DNA of 23,739 nt from Lingula anatina. Lineage: Eukaryota > Brachiopoda > Lingulata > Lingulida > Lingulidae. Below, piece by piece: positions 17,565-23,739 of the stretch; the stretch's first letter is position 1; each line of letters begins with the position of its first letter. The stretch spans positions 158,211-181,949 of the forward strand of contig NW_019775864.1 in the NCBI RefSeq assembly GCF_001039355.2, written 5' to 3'. The notes beneath the pieces were generated by a model. It worked only from the letters and a program-made list of their open reading frames with translations, was not told where the DNA came from and did not search any database. The position numbers and the translations under genes are program-made.

Positions 17565-17772
17565 CATTTACTTCATATATAACTCACTCTTATCTTTCAG
17601 GCCGGGAAGTTACATGTACCTACACTAACTGGGCACCTGCTCAGCCGTCCGGTTTCTGGACACTCAATTGGACTTGAGGACTGCGTGGCTTTGGTGAAAA
17701 ATGAAGACTACAAGAGCTACGACTTTCACTGTAATATAGGGACACAGCAGTTCAGGTTTATATGTCAGTATG

Positions 17773-18957
17773 GTAAGTTTTACTCTTAGTTACTGATCGA
17801 ATCTTTTCAAAGGCGGATTGGGGCGGGAGGTTAGCGGCACGTACTTCTTAGGTATCCTCTTTCAGCTTCTAAGTTACCCATTCTCCCCATTTTTCATTAA
17901 ACATTTAACATTTTCTAAGATAACGAAAGAATAGAATCTTACACTGGAGTTTACTTGAAACAAATATTACGTTTCGACCGTACAGTCATAAACTGAGTTG
18001 TCACTGGTGTAGCGTGGTGACAGACCGCTCGGGATTTCAAATGAGATACATCATAAGATTGAATTATTTTCAATATCTAAGTAAAATACAACTGGATGAA
18101 TAAAAACATTCACTTTGATATTTCACATTTTCGCCAGATATGGGGAAAGTTGCTTTGAAAAAATATATATCGATAGAGTAAATTGCCTTTCAATTAGTTT
18201 GTTTTTAATTCATGTGCAAATATTTAAAACCGTAAGTGTAGGATCACATTTGTCACAGTCACACTGTCAACATTTACGGGCCTTTTGTCCACATAGGTAC
18301 TATTTACATCGATATCGTCATTGTCATCCCAGTATAGCAGAAAAGTTCGACTAGAACGCTGCCCGAAAAAACGGCTGTCAGCGGAGCAAAAGGTACGTAC
18401 ATCTTAAAATACTGATATAGTCATCTTCATATATTTAATACAATATTGACGGTATTATATGTATTGATTCAGTAATTCTATGCCTATTGTAAATAGATTT
18501 GTTTATAGATTAAGGCATTTGAAACTGCACCATTGAAGCTTGGACGAATTTTGTAATTTAGAACATGATGACATTAATGTATGGACCGGTATTGTCTTTT
18601 ATGCTGAGTTGTTGTAACATGTCGTGAAGTTCTTAACAGATTCGTATATATTCGTAGTCAGTTCTTGCAATTCTTTTTCAATCACGAACTGATTACGATT
18701 CAACCACGAATCCTGAAATTTGTCAATTCCTGGCGACTAGTGACATTCGTGGTCTGTGTGAAATAGGGGCATAAGGGAGGGACTCTTTAAAAGTGTGAAT
18801 TCCTGAGTGTAATAGAAAAGTATTATGATTTACGGTAATGCAAACCCAGTGTATGAGTACACACAATGATAGTTGACGCAGAGAGAGAGAGAGTGGGGGT
18901 GGAGGGAAAAGAGAGTTTGTGTGCTATGTAATTTCCTTAACATTAAAACAACAACAG
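17773..18957. other. Intron or spacer between lectin segments
   Basis: Contains two adjacent imperfect or perfect inverted repeats (18652-18698 and 18703-18753) and a short (GA)n at about 18881-18893. No firm exon was recognised. Confidence 0.5.
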
Positions 18958-19404
18958 CAAAATGGACAACTCCATCATCATCATCAACGCCTGCGGTACA
19001 ATCTACGCGAGACAGCAAAACAACTAGGCACCACCCAACTCTATCAGACCTGTTAACCAAAACAACAACAACAACTGCAGCAAAAAGGACAACTCTACTA
19101 TCATCATCAACGCCCGTGGCAACATCAGCATCAGACGCATCACGCTACACCTGCCCAAAGAATTTGGAACCAAACTACCAAACATTTACATACAGGGACC
19201 ATTGCTACCAGTTTATCACTAAGGAGGAGTGGAGGTCACAGGACGAGAATATTGCCGAAAATACTAGAGCACACGGTCAACCCTGTGGTTTTGCAAGGTT
19301 GACAGAAGACGGCGCATGTATGAGGAGTTTAGACAATTGGCAATGACACGACTAAGGCTCTAGTCAGCTTGGTTACAGCTACAGATACATTTGTCAATAT
19401 GTTG
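18958..19404 (+). pseudogene. Stalk plus C-type lectin domain with two in-frame stops
   Basis: The frame, open from 18873, reads a Thr/Ser-rich mucin-like stalk (KTTTTTAAKRTTLLSSSTP), then a CTLD start: YTCPKNLEPNYQTF, YRDHCYQFITKEEW, FARLTEDG. At 19344 (TGA) and 19353 (TAA) it is stopped, yet the same frame continues with LGYSYRYICQY, the normal C-terminal end of a CTLD. The middle of the domain (WIGL, TNW, EDC blocks) is missing, so it is both deleted internally and stopped. A possible acceptor (acaacaacag) at 18957 has a phase that would join the preceding lectin exon ending at 17772. Without the stops it would be an O-glycosylated stalk-lectin exon. It is homologous to 19703-20214. Confidence 0.65.
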
Positions 19405-19702
19405 AGCTGAGCTTTTTTTCAACTCACAACTAATGCTTGTTAATATTTACTTGGACTGAATGTGGGGTTGTAGTTGTCTTGAATATATACATATCATTCC
19501 ATTTCGTTACGTCTTGATTGTTGAATATTTATCACCTTCAAAGCTTTACGCTTAGTAAAATGGAAGGTATGATGAACAAGTAATGATTCACGCATCGTCT
19601 GCCAACAAACGGCAAGTTTAGGTTTACTGGCATGAGTAAAATCAGTGGCGTTAATGTACATGTACTTGTTTATTCAAGACGTTCAAACTCGTCTCTTTTC
19701 AG

Positions 19703-20214
19703 ATGTAGAAGAAAATATTACCACAAGCAAGGTGCTCTCCTCTACTCGGACAGTGACCTTGACGCCAGGCAGCTTGAGCAAAAGAACTGATCAGAAATCA
19801 ACAGTATCAACCTTCTTACCCGCAACATCTCTTTCAGAGAAATCTTCATTAAAACCTTTGTCTTTTAACAAAACGACATCCTTAGGAACATTAGCAGCAA
19901 CAACAGCAACGCCGCACCAAAAGCATCATAAACCCGTTGTGGTACCACCTACGGGAGACAGCAAAATAACTGGGCACCAACCAACACTGTCAGCCTTGTT
20001 GACCAAAACAACAACAGCAACAACGAAAATCTCAACAACAATACAGACAACTCCATCATCATCATCATCACCAACGCCTGTGGCACCATCAACATCAGAC
20101 AAATCACGCTACACCTGCCCACAGAATTTTGAACCAAACTACCAAACATTTATATACAGGGACCATTGCTTCCACATCACGCCATCTTCACCCTGTTTTT
20201 TACAGAAAAATTAG
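19703..20214 (+). CDS. Ser/Thr-rich stalk with truncated C-type lectin start
   Basis: The acceptor actcgtctcttttcag (19702) is strong and leaves phase 1, matching the donor at 17772, so it can be the third exon of the lectin gene. It encodes about 170 residues: a mucin-like stalk (SKRTDQKSTVSTFLPATSL, LLTKTTTATTKIS, TTPSSSSSPTPVAPS), then a CTLD start (SRYTCPQNFEPNYQTF, YRDHCF), then HITPSSPCFLQKN and a stop. The lectin domain is cut immediately after its first conserved Cys pair, and no donor site is apparent before the stop. The stalk suggests heavy O-glycosylation of a secreted or surface protein. It is a truncated tandem paralogue of the segment at 18958-19404; homology runs from a shared GACAGCAAAA to ACAGGGACCATTGCT. 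Confidence 0.55.
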
Positions 20215-21799
20215 GGATGTCTGGCTACAATATTCCCTGTGTTCAGCATTGCATTGGTAATCGACGTAAAAGATCTAAATATATATTAGTATGAAATAAG
20301 TTAACACTTTAAAACAAAGTGAGGATTGCATTTAACATACACTTACATGTAATGACCATTTTTCAATTAGATTACAGTCATGCTGGCAACATGCCTTGAA
20401 GGAAATAGGAATCCAACGTCAATAATATGATAGAGAAACTCAGGGTGGACATCACCTGTTCATGCTCTCCGTAATTTGATTGGCTAAAATTCGGTTATCA
20501 GGACCGCACTGTTTGATTACGTGGGGTTGTGTTTGGTTTGTGAAGTCGGCGCTAGATTTACTAGTCGGTTACTCCTAAATACTACGAGATAAGAAAGATT
20601 AACAACCGTGGAGGCCATTATTCATTGATTCAATAATGAATTGCGCAGGTCAGCTACGTCCTATTTCTGAGACTATATGAAATTTGATTTGATTTGATTT
20701 GAATGACTTTATTGGGTACAAGATTATATACAAGATTATAAAAAGAAATCAACTTAATTAAAATAGATTTAATATACCGGTACTTAGTATATATATGTTA
20801 ACAGTTTATTATTTTAGGATGGCAATCAGGAAATAATTGAAAACCTGACATTGACATATATATCTTTCCATTTTCTTTTATCTATTGACTACTATAGTTT
20901 TTAGGAAAATGTATATCTGCAGAAAAATTATATTAAATAATTTATCATATTTATAGCGGATGAGTAAAAAGCGTACAAAAATATCTATATCGACCTAAAA
21001 TCTGTCATGTATTTGTAGGCTACACTGAATAGGGACAATTATATTTTCAGAGATTACAGTATTCCAAAGTATCAATGATTCATTTGTAACATTGGTTTAT
21101 TGGTTCAAAATTTAACTTCGACACAGACATCGAGTCATTTTTCTTGACCTATTGACTGCTCATGGTTTTTGAGAAACTGTATCTGCGTTAAAGTTATGTC
21201 AGAATGTCAGATGCATTAAGAACGGCCGCGACCACTGTGTCCTCGTAGATGTATAAATAATATTCCTTGCATAAACATGTATGCATAGAAGAGGAGTAAT
21301 AATTAAAATGCTCACCAGGGCTACGACCTGCAATTTGATATCCGGATTATATTTGACGATTATGGTAACAGAGATGTATATATAATTATCGCGTGCAAAA
21401 ATATCATGCCATGTTGGGATATAGCACCTGGTGATCGATATACATGTATGGTATCAGAACACGGCCTTTATGTAGTAAGTCAGCATTTCAATCAATGTGA
21501 TTTTAAATAAAATGTGCATATTTTTTTAGGAAAATGACATCGCTGATAAGATGTTTAAGGTCAGCAGCTTAAAAAGTAGGCTGTCATTTCACGTATTATC
21601 TCTGATAAAAAGATAATTTTTATTGCAATGGAAGCAAATGCGTCGTTTTCTTTAAATTTATTTTTCTACAGGGTATGCTGCAATAGTTGTTTGTCCATCG
21701 AGTTTATTAAGGTGGAACATTTTCATGCAGGCTGAAATGATACAATATTTTTACGCGCTTCGTCGTTAAAACATAAAAAGACACTCACGGTGACATTAG
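20215..21799. other. AT-rich spacer
   Basis: No gene recognised. A short (TTTGA)n run of four units at 20682-20702, followed by an AT-rich tract, could be the tail of a decayed retroelement, but nothing else supports that. Confidence 0.5.
20682..20702. repeat. (TTTGA)4 microsatellite
   Basis: Four consecutive pentamers. Short pentanucleotide tails occur at the 3' ends of some LINE-type elements; no element body was identified. Confidence 0.8.
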
Positions 21800-21946
21800 G
21801 ACAGCTGCAAGGGGCTCCTCCACGAGGACAAGGCCATCATGCGAGGACAAGGCCAACAGTTGAAAAACTGGGTCACCGCGCTCCAGTTTGTTGTCAAAGC
21901 AGACGACAGTCGTCTGAGTAACTCGATTCTGGGGCAGACATCTTAG
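21800..21946 (+). other. Possible coding fragment of unknown family
   Basis: After an acceptor-like gtgacattag, 48 codons read DSCKGLLHEDKAIMRG, QQLKNWVTALQFVVK, ADDSRLSNSILGQTS, then TAG. The composition is protein-like and much richer in CG than the neighbours. It has no start codon upstream in frame and no recognised family. It may be a terminal exon or a transposon remnant. Confidence 0.3.
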
Positions 21947-23739
21947 ATAAAATTGTTGTTCGTTGACCTATATTTTAAGTTGTACGGCTGTGGAATGTTG
22001 TTTGCGCCTGCGCCTATTTCCAGCGGATTTGAGGGTTGATCTCGAATACTTCTTTTCCGAACAGTAGACTATTACTTAACACTTTCTGATATAAAAATCA
22101 TTTAAAATAAAGGTCGAAAGTTTGTGAACTCTAAGGGATCTCATGAAGCAGTTATAGTCGAAGTTACAACCTGATGTATAATATTCGAAATGGTTTAAAG
22201 AATAATGAAAAGAAAATCGTTTTATTGAAATCTTTTTTATAGAAAATTCAACTTGAACCAGTTATAAAATGACAAAAAATGTCTTTTTAAAGGAAAGAAT
22301 TGACACAAACAAAAGTAAAGTAGAAAATTTATCTGAATATTGAAATCGTGTTTTATAAAAGTTATATGATCCAAAAAGAAAGACAGTGAAGAATTTGTAA
22401 AAATTGTGAACTTAACTACCTGAAAAGAATCTGATGGAGCATTTATTGAAGAAATTATCAACCGATGAATAACTGCTAAAATTACACGAAAAAGGTACAA
22501 GTAATGAAAGGAGATTGTTTTGTAAAAACTCTGCTTAATGTTGCTACAACTTTAACCGGTTATAAGATTAAGGAAAGTATCGATGCAAAGAAAGAAATAC
22601 TATTACAAAAACACAAAATTAAAAAGTTGAAAAAAGAAACATTCCCATCTTACTGATCGTTAAATTTTTTTGTTTTTGTAAGGTTATAAAATCGGTTTCT
22701 TCATCAGAGTAAATTTTCATGGTAAATGTATAATTTATATTACTTCACTCTCCTGATTCCCTGATGCATTCATCGTGTATAATTATTATAACAATTAATT
22801 TATTTCCGGTGATGTGACGAGTAGCACTTAGTTCAACCAACTAAATCTGATTTCACTTAAATCTACCGATAACGCAAATGACTGTTCAAATGAATAGAAT
22901 CTTGAATTGATAAGATTTATTGATAAAATGGCCCCAAATTCATCAGGCGGTGAAGCACGCATTTTTAACCTTGTGAAAGCTCGGTAACCCTCGACGATGG
23001 TGGATACAAAGGTATGCCAGGGTGGGCTGATTGTGGGGCAAAAGAGGGGGAGAGGAACGCGACTTTTATCTGAAAACTTACTTCGAATTTTATAAAACTT
23101 GTATGCTCGAGAAAAAAAGATGTTGGAAAATTAGTAAAGATTCATTCACTTAATTCTTTCCCTCAATATCGATCGCTGTATCTCCGCACACAAAATGAAA
23201 CATACAGACGCTCGCATATACCCCTTCTTTTACACCCTCCCGTAACGCCCTCCTACTCGCTCTCGTGGTAGTGGTGTGATCACGTTTCCACGTGCTTCCG
23301 GTATTTGAAACGGTCCACGTGAAATTGACATAATTGTCCCTGTTTCCAAGGTACACAAATGTATCACAAGGGCAGACGGCGGATTCCGGTCGAACATATA
23401 ACTGTCGAATATTTTTTTCAATATCCGTGGAAACCAAAAGTGATTAATTTTGGTAAATACACGGTGACAGGAACATTTGCTGTGTGAAGAATGCTAATAC
23501 AGATAGACCAAACACTTTGGATTTACTGATTTAATACCGAATTGTGAAGAGAGAGAGACGGACGGATATTCATTTTGTTTACTTAATTGTGTTTATGAAT
23601 TACACGCCTATGACTGAATATACAGCCTCTGATACCAACTGTAAATAACGGGCTTGATGATGACATATGAAAAGGACTATCATTCACTGTTCAACTCAGG
23701 GAGATAGCAACACGCAACAAAGGGAGGTGACCAATCCAT
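21947..23739. other. AT-rich spacer to end of window
   Basis: Open frames on the minus strand at 22237-22500 (Phe/Leu/Ile-rich) and 23150-23437 show no domain, and two frames are open in parallel in the latter. No gene is supported. Confidence 0.45.

Larger units (their letters stand above)
17066..17772 (+). pseudogene. C-type lectin domain, two exons, +1 frameshift
   Basis: Exon 1 (about 17066-17324) encodes the first CTLD half: HVYSGQCYQFVD, LNDCEVNGGRLLEI, TVWTGANDRGKEGQFIW. Its donor, ATAG|gtggct, matches in phase the acceptor tatctttcag before exon 2 (17601-17772), which begins GREVTCTYTNWAPAQPSG and ends EDCVALV, CNIGTQQFRFICQY, then G|gtaagt. C-type lectin domains bind sugars, often in secreted immune proteins. 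Between the TNW and EDC blocks the frame shifts by +1: an extra base in the TTT at about 17651-17653 puts TGA after NWT. Without it the domain would read through. This is either a recent inactivating change or a sequencing error. The exon 1 start is uncertain: no signal peptide or clear acceptor is seen, so an upstream exon is probably missing. Confidence 0.75.

Noticed and set aside
18352-18393. Possible small exon before a gtacgt donor
   Set aside because: Most acceptor choices in the required phase meet a stop immediately; only one weak acceptor works, and the peptide has no resemblance to lectins.
22237-22500. 87-codon minus-strand frame rich in Phe, Leu and Ile
   Set aside because: Composition is that expected from AT-rich DNA; no motif. 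It looks membrane-like only because of T-rich codons.
23150-23437. 95-codon minus-strand frame
   Set aside because: A second frame is open in parallel, and neither shows a domain, signal peptide or splice support.

Overview
This window looks like nuclear DNA of an invertebrate animal, most likely a mollusc or another lophotrochozoan. The evidence is GT-AG introns in every confident gene, AT-rich spacers full of microsatellites and short tandem repeats, and a gene content (IAP with BIR, UBA and RING; CARD-NACHT; TRIM-NHL; secreted C-type lectins) typical of expanded molluscan innate-immunity families. The phylum assignment is inference. No prokaryotic, CRISPR, rRNA or tRNA signal was seen.

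Layout. At 1-1400 there is spacer with an old interspersed repeat. At 1419-3444 (minus) lie scattered pieces of a TRIM-NHL E3 ligase: a truncated NHL segment, a RING lacking one zinc ligand and a degenerate B-box, in the wrong order for a TRIM. At 4882-10822 (minus) is the main gene, at least eight coding exons whose splice phases all agree. It encodes CARD, NACHT, three BIR domains, UBA and a C-terminal RING in one polypeptide. A 334-bp tandem duplication and a GA/CT tract lie 5' of it.

At 11700-17000 is repeat-rich spacer holding microsatellites, two GGGGTCA palindromes, CG-rich direct repeats, a strong candidate type I hammerhead ribozyme (14388-14446, plus), an overlapping minus-strand ORF, a small two-exon ORF (14874-15369, plus) and a 45-bp tandem array. 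At 17050-20214 (plus) is a C-type lectin locus: one two-exon CTLD with a +1 frameshift, and two related Ser/Thr-rich stalk plus CTLD segments, one with internal stops and one cut short. From 20215 to the end is AT-rich spacer with one possible coding fragment (21800-21946).

If the main gene is expressed as read, it joins an NLR-type sensor/oligomerisation module (CARD-NACHT) to a complete IAP-type caspase-binding ubiquitin ligase. This differs in domain order from vertebrate NAIP (BIR-NACHT-LRR). The most interesting points are this fusion, its altered Walker B motif, and the hammerhead candidate. Every call rests on reading the sequence by eye; no search or folding program was run.
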